Assembly: GCF_947507565.1 (NCBI RefSeq)
Contig: NC_089180.1
Location: 2,480,001-2,544,000 of the forward strand
Length of the DNA stretch: 64,000 nt
Source: Oscarella lobularis
Taxonomy: Eukaryota > Porifera > Homoscleromorpha > Homosclerophorida > Oscarellidae
Direction: 5' to 3'
Each line of letters starts with the position of its first letter. The first letter of the stretch is position 1. The position numbers and the translations under genes are program-made. Under the pieces are notes generated by a model, which did no database searches, was not told the DNA's origin, and saw only the letters and a program-made list of their open reading frames with translations. Below, piece by piece: positions 10,256-20,546 of this stretch.

Positions 10256-11130
10256 TCAAGCCCAGTGGCTTCGCTTTGACAGTAAGCTTCGCAACGGCTC
10301 CGTAAGCTGCGCGAGGTTAGGAATAAACTTCCTGAGATGGTTCACCATTCCTAAGAATCGGCGAACGTCTGAAACGTTCTCAGGAGCTGGCATTTCGAGG
10401 ATGGCCTTGACTTTAGCTGGGTCGCTTCGTATTCCGCTCGCATCGATGACGTGGCCCAGAAACGTAACGGAGTCGACAGAGAAAACACATTTCTCCGGAT
10501 TGAGAGTAACGCCTGCTTCGACCAATCGTTGGCACACGCGAACCAAACGATCGTCGTGTTCGGCTTGACTTAGTCCGTAGACGAGGCAGTCGTCCATCAG
10601 AGAGATCAGCCCGGCGAGTATTTGTTGCATTTGTTTTTGAAAATACTCCGGCGCTGATGTAATTCCGAAAGGCAATCTATTGTAACAGAATCTCCCGAAA
10701 GGAGTAATGAAAGTCGTCAGCAGGGACGATTCTTTGGCGAGGAGGATCTGCCAAAACCCGCTGTTCGCATCTAACTTGCTAAATACGACGGCTCCTCGGA
10801 GTTGTCCAAGGGTGTGGTCGACCGCAGGAAGCATTAAACGCTCTCGTTTAACACATTCATTCAGTTTCCCTAGCTCGACGCAGATTCTGACCTTGGAAAT
10901 CGACTTGGGTACGACTACCATGCCAGCGCACCACTCGGTTGGCTCGTCGACGGGCGATATGACTCCGATCGACTGCATTCTCTCGAGCTCCGCCTTAACA
11001 CTATCTATGAGCGGAAGGGCAACGCGGCCCGGCGTCGTCAACGCGAAGGGTTTGGCGCCGTCACGTAATCGGATGACGTATTCTCCTAGCATTGTTCCAA
11101 GTCCTCGGAAAAGCGCAGGGAACTGTTCGC
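10256..11130 (-). pseudogene. Gypsy element B reverse transcriptase
   Basis: A long frame begins with REQFPALFRGLGTMLGEY and PFALTTPGRVALPL. It then carries VDEPTEWCAGMVVVPK, KLDANSGFWQILL (catalytic Asp), FCYNRLPFGITSAPEYF, LMDDCLVYG (the YxDD-type box, here LMDD) and FLGHVID. The connection domain RRFLGMVNHLRKFIPNLAQL ends it. This is a Ty3/gypsy RT of full expected length. Upstream, a one-base frameshift near 11140 separates it from the protease frame. Downstream a TGA interrupts the run into RNase H. RT copies element RNA to DNA. Confidence 0.9.
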
Positions 11131-11667
11131 GAATGCGAATCTCGTGTATAATCGCAGAATCTGAAGGGCTTCGATGGCAGGTCGTCCGAGAAGGGCGTGT
11201 CGTAGTAGTCGTACGACGTAAATACTCTGGATGGCTTCGTGCTCCCGGACGCTCATTTTCGCTGTGAACGCTCCCACCTCGGTTAATCGCTTTCCGCCGG
11301 CGGCGAAGATTTGAAGGGGCGTCGACGTTAATGCTGGCGAGCCGAGATGCTCGTGGAGAGATTCTGGAATTGCCGTGACGTCCGCTCCGGTGTCAATCTT
11401 GAGTGACAGGGGCGTGTCATTGACACGGACTTCGACCTCCCACGGCGGCGTTGTCTCCGTATCGAGCGCTCCGAGAAAGGCTTGAACTGGCTTCGATGAC
11501 AGTTCGCTAACCGCTGCGCTTCGGCATACTCGCGCGTAGTGACCGATTTTGCCACATTTCGTACATTTGGCGTCGGTTGTGCGGCACTCTGCACGGGGGT
11601 GTTCTTTTGCGTACCCGCAGCGCTGGCAGCCAGCGGGCTTCTGCTGCTGCGATTTAGCGGCGGCGGG
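11131..11667 (-). pseudogene. Gypsy element B nucleocapsid knuckles and protease
   Basis: In the same frame as Gag but after a TAA, the sequence reads CQRCGYAKEHPRAEC and CTKCGKIGHYARVC, two CCHC-type knuckles, the first with spacing CX2CX7C that lacks a clear His at the standard place. The retropepsin motif LKIDTGADVTAIPESL follows, then LLGRPAIEAL. The protease frame ends in a frameshift near 11140, before REQFPALF of the RT frame. The protease would cleave Gag-Pol. The order gag, knuckles, protease, RT is standard for Ty3/gypsy. Confidence 0.8.
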
Positions 11668-12315
11668 TTACTGCTTCTTCGGATTCACCGGTTGACGCGG
11701 CGTAAACGTCGGTTTCGGCTTCGAACCGCGCGTGATCGGCTCGAGACTTGAGGTGGGCGTCGTCGCTGCTGTCGGCTGACTTCGCACCATCGTCTGCTGC
11801 TCGGTGATCTCTTGGTACTGACGCGCGATCGTGATCGCTTTCTCCAGAGAGACCTTCGGATCCAACTGAAGCTTCTGTGACAGTCGATCGTCGCGCACGC
11901 CGATGATGAGTTGGAGGAGAATCTCGCGATCCCTTCTTTCCCCGAACTCGTATGTGTCGGACAGCGTATAGAGGCTCGTCACGTACGCTTCGACCGATTC
12001 ACGTTCTCCCTGACGCCGTTTGCAAAATTTGCACACTTCATAGAGCACGTTGCGCGTCGCTGAGAAATATTCGTCGAAGCTCTTCTTCACTGCAGCGTAA
12101 TTTTTCTCGTCGTCGTCGCTGAGCTGAAACTGAGACAGGATCTCGTCGGCGTCGGGTCCCATCGCGTAGATGAGCGCGGAAACTTGCTTATCGCCTTCTT
12201 TCTTGCTGAGTCCCGACGCTAGGCGATAGCGATCGAATCGCTTGATCCAGACTGACCAAGAGGCCTTCTTCTTGAAGTCGAACTGCGGAGGCTGTTTTAG
12301 ACCGAAATCTGCCAT
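11668..12315 (-). pseudogene. Gypsy element B Gag capsid region
   Basis: From ATG at 12315 (MADFGLKQPPQFDF) the frame covers a retrotransposon Gag capsid: WSVWIKRFDRYRLASGLSKK, VSALIYAMGPDADEIL, FDEYFSATRNVLYE, FGERRDREILLQLIIGV. It ends at TAA after PVNPKKQ, just before the zinc knuckles, so the stop truncates Gag. I chose 12315 because the sequence above it is the primer binding site, although the frame is open further up. Gag forms the virus-like particle that contains reverse transcription. Confidence 0.8.
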
Positions 12316-12322
12316 CCCTCTC

Positions 12323-12340
12323 CGGACACTCCTGACACCA
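12323..12340 (-). promoter_or_regulatory. Primer binding site of gypsy element B
   Basis: On the minus strand TGGTGTCAGGAGTGTCCG directly follows CACTACA, a plausible LTR end, and sits 8 bases before the Gag ATG. TGGTGTCAG is a familiar start for a tRNA-complementary primer site in animal gypsy elements. The 5' LTR would lie above 12341; I cannot place its far end. Confidence 0.55.
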
Positions 12341-13226
12341 TGTAGTGCGTAGGCTGCGTGCAAGTGAAGTGTATTTTGGTACCCAGGTGCAGGGGATTAT
12401 ATATCTACGTGCTCCGGTTATCCGGGCAACATGCACTCTAACACGTCGAACACCACAAATGGTGCTTGAAGTGGAGCCGATATGCATTTGGATAGAAGGG
12501 GGTGGAGCGATTGCAGCTACGCTGCTGTGGCCTCTGCCCAACCACGCCGGTCTCATAAAGATAGTGGGAATGGTGTTGATCCTTGGTCTTTGTCAGCGTA
12601 GATTAAGCGTCGGAATTACACTGTGGTTCGAGGTAACCGGAAGGAGGACAGTGATTCGTCTTTGAAAGGGGTTGAATCAAAGAAATTCGATGGATTTTAT
12701 TGTCGGTCACCTTCACTCTGCCTCTACTGCTCTGCGGGAGTCATTTTCGGAAAGCGGTACTTGAACGTTTGTTCTCCGCTGTGAGTGCGCACGTGGACGT
12801 TCAAATTCTTTGCTTCGATGACGCATGCTGAAAGCGCTAAGGAAGAAAAGGTAAGGATAACTGTAGCTTTTTCGAGAAACGAGCATTGCGTCTGCTTCTT
12901 CCTCCGAAGCTCTTCAATGAGGGCCAATTTTCTCAGCTAACACGAACAGACGACCGGAAATTAACTTCAATATCGCATCGTTTCGAGAAGTCGGCGCGAC
13001 GTAGCAAGATTGACGTCGCAAAAATTTACATATCGGTAACTTTAGTAGTTGCTAAATCGTCGTTCAGCTCAAATTTTTCATCGTCATTGTCGTCGTTGGC
13101 TTCATCATCAGTGTAATCTTAACAATACCGAAGTTTTACTTGAAGAGCGCCGAGATATTAATTAATTAATTAAAGGCAGGTATAAAGTATAACTCTTTTT
13201 TTATATTTATTTATTTAATTGCACAG
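12341..13226. other. Probable LTR of gypsy element B, then unassigned sequence
   Basis: The part next to 12341 should be the 5' LTR of element B on the minus strand, with no second copy to fix its length. From about 12700 to 13130 I see only short frames. One minus-strand piece near 12735-12800 (VHVRTHSGEQ) faintly resembles a C2H2 linker but has no zinc-binding set. A TTAATTAATTAATTAA run lies at 13155-13172. Confidence 0.35.
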
Positions 13227-13412
13227 GTGATGGACAAATCCATTGATGAAGATGACGATTACGATGGGGACTCAGAGGCAAACGTATCTTGTCTGGTCAG
13301 CCACAATGAAGCGGCAAGCATGCTTGAGCGGAGTCTTGTCTGGTTAGAGTGCCAGGAGAAAGCGAATATTGCTAGCGTTACTCTACTAAGAGAGTTGAGA
13401 GCTGGCATTTAG
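13227..13412 (+). pseudogene. pogo/Tigger transposase last exon (copy B)
   Basis: An open exon follows a good acceptor (TTTAATTGCACAG). It encodes an acidic stretch DEDDDYDGDSE and then LVSHNEAASMLERSLVWLEC and LLRELRAGI with a stop. The acidic run plus SHxEAxxxLExxLxWLE is the tail of Tigger/pogo transposases. The exon may have belonged to an intron-containing copy, but no upstream transposase domain is visible on this strand. Downstream 13413-14100 shows no recognisable gene apart from a Lys/Thr-rich frame at 13790-14047 of unknown meaning. Confidence 0.5.
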
Positions 13413-14102
13413 ACACAGATCCCCCATTCTTAAACAAACCCAAATTGATAGCTTCTTTACATATTTCTTTTCAAAAAAGCATGATATTTACCTTCAATTT
13501 TCCGTATCTGTTGGCTAAGGTTAGAAAGGAAAGAGAAAGCCGGTAGAAAGGTAAGAGAAAGCCGGCAGAAAAGGGAAATAGTGAGAAACAGCAGCTAAGG
13601 CAGACTCATTGAATACCAAAAGAAAAAAGCAATACGCTTCATCTCAGTAATGAAGGACACGCACTCTGGTCATCGCAGTATTTTAACCTGCGTGCAGCGA
13701 CCGCATAATTTAGTTAGGTACACGAGCAACAATTAAACACCTCTTGTGGTCGAAAGATTACGCTATTCACTCGTAAGGCTGAGCTAAGTTTGCCTAAAAC
13801 TCCGCGTAAACCAAGCACAACGTCAAGAACCGCAGAAAAAAGAACGACCTTGTGCGCGACGAAAACGACCAGCGTACCGTCCAAGACCGTCGATGCCGAA
13901 ACAAAGTACCTTGAAATTGTTCAAAAATTTCTCCAAGAGCTGTCATGGGAACGAAAAAAGGAAGATCTACAAAAAGCCATCTGTATTGTTATACCCCTAA
14001 TTTTGCCGTTGGATTATGACTATAACGTCACCAGCAATATCCATTAATTAAGAGTCTATTTGGTCAACGTAAAATTCTGCCAAAAAACCAAGGCATGAGC
14101 GA

Positions 14103-14600
14103 ATGACCACTCTAATTGCAGCTCTATTCGGCGGCTGGCTTCTAATTCGCGAAAAGATTTTCTCAATGTTCGGAACGTGCAAGGATTTCGAGTTCCTTGT
14201 CTTTCGGTACCTGCTGGATGAGCTAATCCCTCTTATCTTTTTCTTTTACTCAACTATACATCGAGGCAGCCAATATCAGCTATGGCAAAGTTCAATGATA
14301 CGGCTTGCCATCATGTTTATAGTTCAACAGCGCCACAATTACGATAAAGCAATGCTTTCAAGCATTAGTGACTGTCTGCATTACGAAACAGCGATACCAC
14401 AGTGGCAATCGACCTTCTCTTCCAATATCAATGTTTTTAGTGAAAAAAGAAGTTTTTCACTCGTTATTGCGCGCGCAATGCCCATCTTGGTCAAGTGCAG
14501 ACCAAATTGTTGAATTTGCACACGTTCTGAGCGCAAGGCGATTTGATGCCGCGTTTGCAACCCATTTTTTAATCGACGGGGGGGGGGAGAAAAGGCTCAA
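14103..14600 (+). pseudogene. Unnamed invertebrate protein family, frameshifted
   Basis: The first frame (14103-14450) reads YLLDELIPLIFFFYSTIHRG, MIRLAIMFIVQQRHNYDKAM and LSSISDCLHYE. A second frame (14440-14590) continues EVFHSLLRAQCPSWSSADQI and VEFAHVLSARRFDAAFATHF. I recognise this order (aliphatic LPL..FY block, R..FIxxxRxNYDKA, EKKVEVFHSLLR) as a family of unknown function seen in many invertebrate genomes, probably transposon-linked. A one-base frameshift in the A-run near 14440 joins them. No catalytic motif is known to me, so no function is given. Confidence 0.5.
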
Positions 14601-14994
14601 AGCAGAAAATCTCTCAGCTGGCAGGAAAAGCAGACATTGCAACAAAATTTAGAAATATATACGAAAACTGCGGAAAGTCAAAAGTGGTAGGAAAATAAAA
14701 AAATTAAAAATGTTAAATTAATGTCTTTAACTTTATCTACATAACATAACTCAAAAAACGTCTTTACAACTTACACCTTTGTAGCCGTATTTCGACTACT
14801 CTTCATCTTTCTTCTGGCGAGAGAAGCCTAAGAAGACAAAACTTGACGAGGATGACCCATCACTTGACTTCGAACTTCTGGTTAGGCGAAATTGGCCTCT
14901 ACATTCGTCCGGATGAATGCAAAGATCTCTAAGTGCAGTTCCTGTACCAAAGTGGCCTCTAAGGATATGTCAATGCGAAAGAGGCCGCCTCTGA

Positions 14995-15167
14995 TAAAGA
15001 AATCTGATCAGAAGAGCATTCATGTTTGTTCCGTCTTCATTTTGATCAGTCACGATGATAAGACGAGCGTAAGGCAGCGCTTTCAACAGAACCGTAATTT
15101 TTGTTGTACTTGAGACCCACCATCGGAACAATGTTCTTTTTCTTAGCGTCGCCCTCAATCCAGAAAA
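14995..15167 (-). pseudogene. DNA topoisomerase II-like TOPRIM fragment
   Basis: The minus strand encodes IVPMVGLKYNKNYGSVES in one frame and, after a one-base shift, LIIVTDQNEDGTNMNALLIR in another. Eukaryotic topoisomerase II has the same order: a GLxYxKxY segment, an LRYG-like link, then the TOPRIM metal-binding DxD motif (here TDQNEDG for the usual TDQDQDG). The middle Asp is replaced by Asn, and the frame is broken. It is a short relic, perhaps a retrocopy piece, of an enzyme that passes DNA duplexes through double-strand breaks. Confidence 0.5.
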
Positions 15168-15975
15168 ATAAATTAAAATATATATTGAATTTTTTATTTA
15201 TGACCTAGTTCTTAGTTGCTTCCAGCATTTTTTTAAGATGATAGACGCCAAAATGATTGCGTCCGATGTTGCCAAGTCAACGCGAATGCTTTTGCCCTTG
15301 ACTGCCAACAGGCACGATTTTGACTTGAATGAATATGGATATCTTTGATCTCGGCTGCTACTTAGTGACGTCACAGCAGACAGCGTGAAAGCATACAGCA
15401 TCCCACGTCCAATCGAAAAAAATGTATCGCACGTTTTCGATCCCTCCCAGCCCTTTCGATCGCTTCTAATAAGTCTCTAAACAGCGTTGCTAGCGTAAAA
15501 TATCTCGCCCAAAAATGAGGCCCCAATAGGGTACACAGGGGAACAGAGCAACGAAGTCTTTCTCTAAAGTGCTTTAAGAATCTCTGTGTTGCTAAATTTG
15601 CTTTTACAACAGTTGCTAAACGGCTATACTGCCGATTCGGAGAGAAAAAAGCAACTTTCGTCAACATGTTACTTAGAGAGAAGCGCTTCCTAAATACTTA
15701 TACACCTAATGCGCATTCGCTTCTGCACTAATGGCTGCGTGCTAGAGCTTGTTTTACAGAGAATTTCCTCCTCTTTCTAACGGTACAACGCACGTGTTTC
15801 TTCCTAGCTTTGATTTCTCAAAAATTAGCCTAACGTGATTAGTGTACGCCTAGACACCAAACGGCTCGATCCGACCCACTGAATTATTTTCGGCGAGCGC
15901 TGAAGCTAAACCCGAATAGGATTTAGACAAATATACGCTCTGTACTATTCGATTCCGCGCCTAAGGCTATTTTTC
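15168..15975. other. No recognised gene
   Basis: Short frames only, none with a motif I can name. The stretch leads into the satellite block that begins near 15980. Confidence 0.4.
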
Positions 15976-15979
15976 CTCT

Positions 15980-18540
15980 CAGAGACGAATGCGGCATGTC
16001 TTTGAGATGCGGCATCTTATGAGACGAAAGCAGCATCTCATGCTGCCGTTTTTCTTATAAGCGGAAGCGGCATCTCATGCTGGCGTTTCTCTAAGAGACG
16101 AAAGCGACATTTAATGCTGATCTTTCTCTTATAGACGAAAGCGACATCTCATGCTGACGTTCCTCTCAGAGACGAATGCGGGATGTCATGCTCCCGTTTC
16201 TCTTATAGTCGAAAACGGCATCTGATACTTCCGTTTCTTTGAGACGGAAGCGGCATCTTATGACACGAAAGCGGCTTGTCATGCTGCCGCTTTTCTGCGG
16301 CATCTCATGCTGCCGTTTCTGTTATAGTCGAAAGCTTATGCTGCAGATTCTCTTAGAGACGAAAAAGGTTCTGATGCTTCCGTTTCTTTTAGAGACGAAA
16401 GCGGCATCTCTTGCTGCCGATTCTCTTACAGACGAAATGTGGCTCTGATGCTTCCGTTTCTTTTAGAGACGAAATCGGCATCTTATGCCGCAGTTTCTCT
16501 ATGAGACGAAAGCGGCATCTCATACAGCCGTTTCTCTTAGAGACAAATGCGGCATGTCATGCTCCGGTTTTTCTTATAGTCGAAAGCGGCATCTCATGCT
16601 GCCGTTTGTTATAGTCGAAAGCGGCATCTGATTCCGCCGTTTCTTTAAGTGACGAAAGATGCATCTCATGCTGCGGTTCCTCTTAGAGACGAATGTATGT
16701 CATGCTCCCGTTTCTCTTATAATCGATCTCATTGTGACGTTTCTCTTATAGACGAAAGCCGCATCTCAAGCTGCCGTTTTTCTTATAGTCGAAAGCGGCA
16801 TCTTATGCTGCCGTTTCTTTTATAGTCGAAAGCGGCTTTTAGACGAGAGCGGCATCTTTTGCCGCCGTTTCTCATATAGACGAAAGCAACATCTCATGCT
16901 AATAGACGATAGCGGCATCTCATGCTGCCTCTCTTAGAGACGAAAAAGGGTTCTGATGCTCCCGTTTCTTTTAGAGACGAAAGCTGCATGTCATGCTGCC
17001 GTTTTTCTGAGAGAAAAAAGCCAATTCTCATGCAGACGTTCTTATAGACAAAAGCGACATCTCAAGCTGACGTTTCTCGAAAGCGGTTTCTCATGCTGCC
17101 GTTTCTCGCATAGTCAAAAGCGACTTCTCATGCAACGTTCTTATAGAAGAAAGCGACATCTCAAGCTAACGTTTCTCATATATACGAAGGCGGCATCTCA
17201 TGCTGCCGTTTCTCGTATAGTTAGAGACAAATGGGGCATGTTGTCATTATAGTCAAAAGGGGCATCTCATGCTAATAGACGAAAGCGGCATTTCATGCGT
17301 CCTCTCTTAGAGACGAAAAAGGATTGTGATGCTTCCGTTTCTTTTAGAGATGAAAGCGGCATCTCATGCTGCCGTTTCTCTAAGAGACAAAGCGACTTTT
17401 CATGCAGACGCTCTTATAGACAAAAGCGACATCTCAAGCTGAAGTTTCTCGAAAGCGGCTTCTCATGCTGCCGTTTCTCGCATAGTCAAAAGCGACTTCT
17501 CAAGCAGACGTTCTTATAGAAGAAATCGACATCTCAAGCTAACGTTTCTCATATATACGAAGGCGGCATCTCATTCTGCCGTTTCTCGTATAGTTAGAGA
17601 CAAATGGGGCATGTCATTATAGTCAAAAGGGGCATCTTATCCTTCTTTTGTTTCTTTAGGAGACAAAAGTGGCATCTCATTCTGCCGTTTTTCTTATAGG
17701 CGGAAGAGGCATCTCAAGCTGACGTTCCTATGCGGCATGTCATACTCCCGTTTTTCTTATAGTCGAAAACGGCATCTGATACTTCCGTTTCTCTTTAAGA
17801 CGAAAGCGGCATTTATGAGACGAAAGCGGCATCTCATGCTGCCGTTTCTCTTATAGACGAAAGCCGCATCTCATGCTGCCGATTCTCTTGCAGACAAAAA
17901 AGGGCTCTGATGCTTCCGTTTCTTTTAGAGACGAAAGCGGCATCTCATGCTGCCGTTTCTCTTATAGTCGAAAGCGGCATTTCATGCTGCCGTTTTCTTT
18001 ATAGTCGAAAGCGGCATCTGATGCCGCCGTTTCTCTAAGTGACGAAAGATGCATCTCATGCTGCTGTTTCTCTTAGAGACGAATGCATGTCATGCTCCCG
18101 TTTCTCTTATAGTCGATCTCATGGTGACGTTTTTCTGATAGACGAAAGCCGCATATCATGCTGCTGTTTCTCATATAGTCAAAAGCGGCATCTCATGCTG
18201 CCGTTTCTTTTATAGTCGAAAGTGGCTTCTTTTAGACGGCATCTTTTGCCGCCGTTTCTCATATAGACGAAAGCGACATCTCAACGAAAGCGGCATTTCA
18301 TGGCTCCTCTCTTAGAGACGAAAAAGGGTTCTGATGCTTCCGTTTCTTTTAGAGACGAAAGCGGAATCTCATGCTGCCGTTTCTCTAAGAGACTCATGCA
18401 GACGTTCTTATAGACAAAAGCGATATCTCAAGCTGAGGTTCCTCTCAGAGACGAATGCGGCATGTCTTTGAGACGAAATCGGCATCTTATGAGACGAAAG
18501 CGACATGTCATGCTGTCGTTTTTCTTATAGGCGGAAGCGG
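15980..18540 (+). repeat. Satellite A, ~37-base unit, forward array
   Basis: About 2.5 kb of diverged tandem units built on GGCATCTCATGCTGCCGTTT followed by CTCTTATAGTCGAAAGC. Each unit contains the imperfect dyad CGGCA-N8-TGCCG, so single strands could fold. Unit length varies through internal deletions, and larger blocks recur, for example around 16920-17240 and 17280-17610, which suggests higher-order duplication. Short frames across it are carried by the repeat and are not genes. Confidence 0.9.
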
Positions 18541-18800
18541 CAGCACGCTTTCGACTATAAGAGAAACGGCAGCATGAGATGCCGCGTTCGTCTATATGGG
18601 CAGCATGAGATGCCGCTTTTGTCTCATAGAGAAACGGCGGCATAAGATTCCGCTTTCGAGTGTAAGAGAAACGGGAGCATGACATGCCGCATTCGTGTAT
18701 AAGAGGAGCGGCGGCATAAGATGCTTCTTTTGTCGCTTGGAGAAACGGCAGCATGAGATGCCGCTTTCGACTATAAGAGAAACGGGAGCAAGAGAAGCCG
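18541..18800 (-). repeat. Satellite A, inverted segment
   Basis: From about 18541 the same unit runs in the opposite direction (CTTTCGACTATAAGAGAAAC then GGCAGCATGAGATGCCG). The switch is abrupt: forward units end at GGCGGAAGCGG and reversed units start within the next ten bases. About six reversed units precede satellite B. Confidence 0.85.
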
Positions 18801-18804
18801 CTTT

Positions 18805-19430
18805 CGACTAATACTAATGCAAAGAGGAGCGAAGACCTTAAGATACTAATAGGAAGGGGAGGGAACGCCGTCAGACACTAAAAGAAATGAGAGCGAAGGC
18901 CGTCTGATACTAATAGAAACAAGAGATACTAGATAGAAACGAGAGCGAAGGCCGTCAGATTCTAATAGAAAAGGGAGCTAAGGACATATACTAATAGAAA
19001 GGGAAGCGAAGGCAGTCAGATACTAACAGAAATGAGGGCGAAGACCGTCAGATAATAATAGAAACGAGAGCGAAGGCCGTCAGATACTTTTCGGCCGTCG
19101 GATTCTAAAAAAAGGGAAGCGAAGGCCGTCAGATACTAATAGATACGAGAGCGAAGGCCGTTAGATACTATTAGAAACGAGAGCCAAGGCCGTCAGATAC
19201 TAATAGAAAGACGAGCAAAAGCCGGCAGATACTAATAGAAACGAGAGCGAAAGCCGTCAGATACTAACAGAAAGGGGAGCGAAGACCGCGTCAGATACTA
19301 ATAGAAAGACGAGTAAAGGCCGTCAGATACTAATAGAAACGAGGGCGAAAGCCGTCAGATACTAACAGAAAAGGGAGCAAAGACCGTCAGATACTAACAG
19401 AAACGAGAGAGAAGGCCGTCAAATACTAAT
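18805..19430. repeat. Satellite B, ~32-base unit
   Basis: Roughly nineteen units of GATACTAATAGAAACGAGAG followed by CGAAGGCCGTCA. Variants have AAAGGGGAGC or AAAGACGAGC in the middle. It is unrelated in sequence to satellite A, against which it is directly placed. No coding signal. Confidence 0.9.
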
Positions 19431-19573
19431 GCAGCATTTTGACGCCTGTTGCTAAAGTAAGAGTAAGACCCGATAGAGTCTGCTAATAAAACGGTTTGTT
19501 GCTTTCTTTTTTGTTCAAAAGCGACAATTATTTTCAAATTTGTTTGATCGAGTGCAACTTCTAATCATGGCCA

Positions 19574-19877
19574 ATGTGCTTGACTTCGTTACATCTGCGC
19601 CATCTCTCTTGGACGAATCTCAACGACTACAGCACTCATATCGTCCTAGCTTTAGCGACTGTTGCCGCTCGGCTTCAGCATGCTGCGGATTTACTTGGTA
19701 AGTCTATTCACACGTCGATTGCTCATCGTCATTGAAGTTACTCGCAAACCAGGTGTACTCCATAGTCGAGCGACAGCTCAAGACCTCTTGGAAGCCCTGT
19801 TGACATTGCGGCGTGCAGTGGAGGAACAGAAAAATAAATGCGAAGAAGAACTTCATGGGATCGTGAACACGAATTAG
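19574..19877 (+). CDS. Small spliced reading frame, unknown function
   Basis: Exon 1 (19574-19697) and exon 2 (19753-19877) join in frame across a 55-base intron with a perfect GTAAGT donor and an ACCAG acceptor. The result is an 82-residue product from ATG to TAG. Exon 1 ends VAARLQHAADLLG and exon 2 continues VLHSRATAQDLLEALLTLRR then AVEEQKNKCEEELHGI. The C-terminal half is strongly helical and charged, consistent with a coiled coil. I do not recognise the family. It lies alone between satellite B and a P-like transposase. The start codon is a choice: ATG at 19574 is in the splice-compatible frame, while the ATG at 19567 is not. Exons upstream cannot be excluded. Confidence 0.45.
19698..19752 (+). 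other. 55-base intron of the small spliced frame
   Basis: Donor TTG|GTAAGTC and acceptor AAACCAG|GTG. Joining restores one frame from DLLG to VLHS. Without splicing, exon 1's frame hits a stop soon after the donor. Confidence 0.5.
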
Positions 19878-20546
19878 TACAGTGCACCCAGAGACCAAGA
19901 GAGAGGGATGGGCAACTACGCGTCACGTGACTCTGTAATTTGAAGAAAAGACTGTTGTATTGCCTTCCCGGATGTGTTGGAGATAAACGCGCTTAATTAA
20001 CGGCAAGCAGCTGAAAGTAAGTACTTGTCAAACGTAGCTCAAAAGACTGGCCTGTCAGTGGCGCACTGATGTATTCGTAAGGGATGTTGTTGACATGGGT
20101 GTACCTTCGATTTTATCTCACGTACTCCTATGCTCCCTCCTGCGTTTTTTCGATAGTGTTGATCATCGATCCAGCGAGCTCCCTGGGCGCCCTCTTCCAT
20201 ATTTTAGTGCTTTGTGCTTCTTTTATCTGCTGTTTAATAAGGCTTCCCGAACACGCCCACACTCCCTCTCCTGCTCCACAACCGCGCCCGAGCGGGTAGA
20301 ACTTACGGTTTTAGGAAAGTATAAGAATTCCAACGTTCCTTAGACCTAGGGTCCTCTTGATTGCTTTAGCGTATGCCAAAGAAAACCGCTGATAAAGTCT
20401 GATATAGGGTGAAGCCTAGCTATGCCTCGGAAGTTTCGTTTGAAATCGAATAAATTTGAAAGAAAACGGCAAGACGAACAGAGAGTTTTCATTTCCAACA
20501 GAGCTGCACTGTTAGGCCTTTTTGACAGAATTTTTTCATTTGGCAT

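Noticed and set aside
12724..12927. C2H2-like minus frame (VHVRTHSGEQ)
   Set aside because: Has a linker-like phrase but no Cys pair or correctly spaced His pair.
16239..18754. Several frames with repeated MLPFLLETKAA-like peptides
   Set aside because: They are translations of satellite A and recur with its period, so they are not genes.
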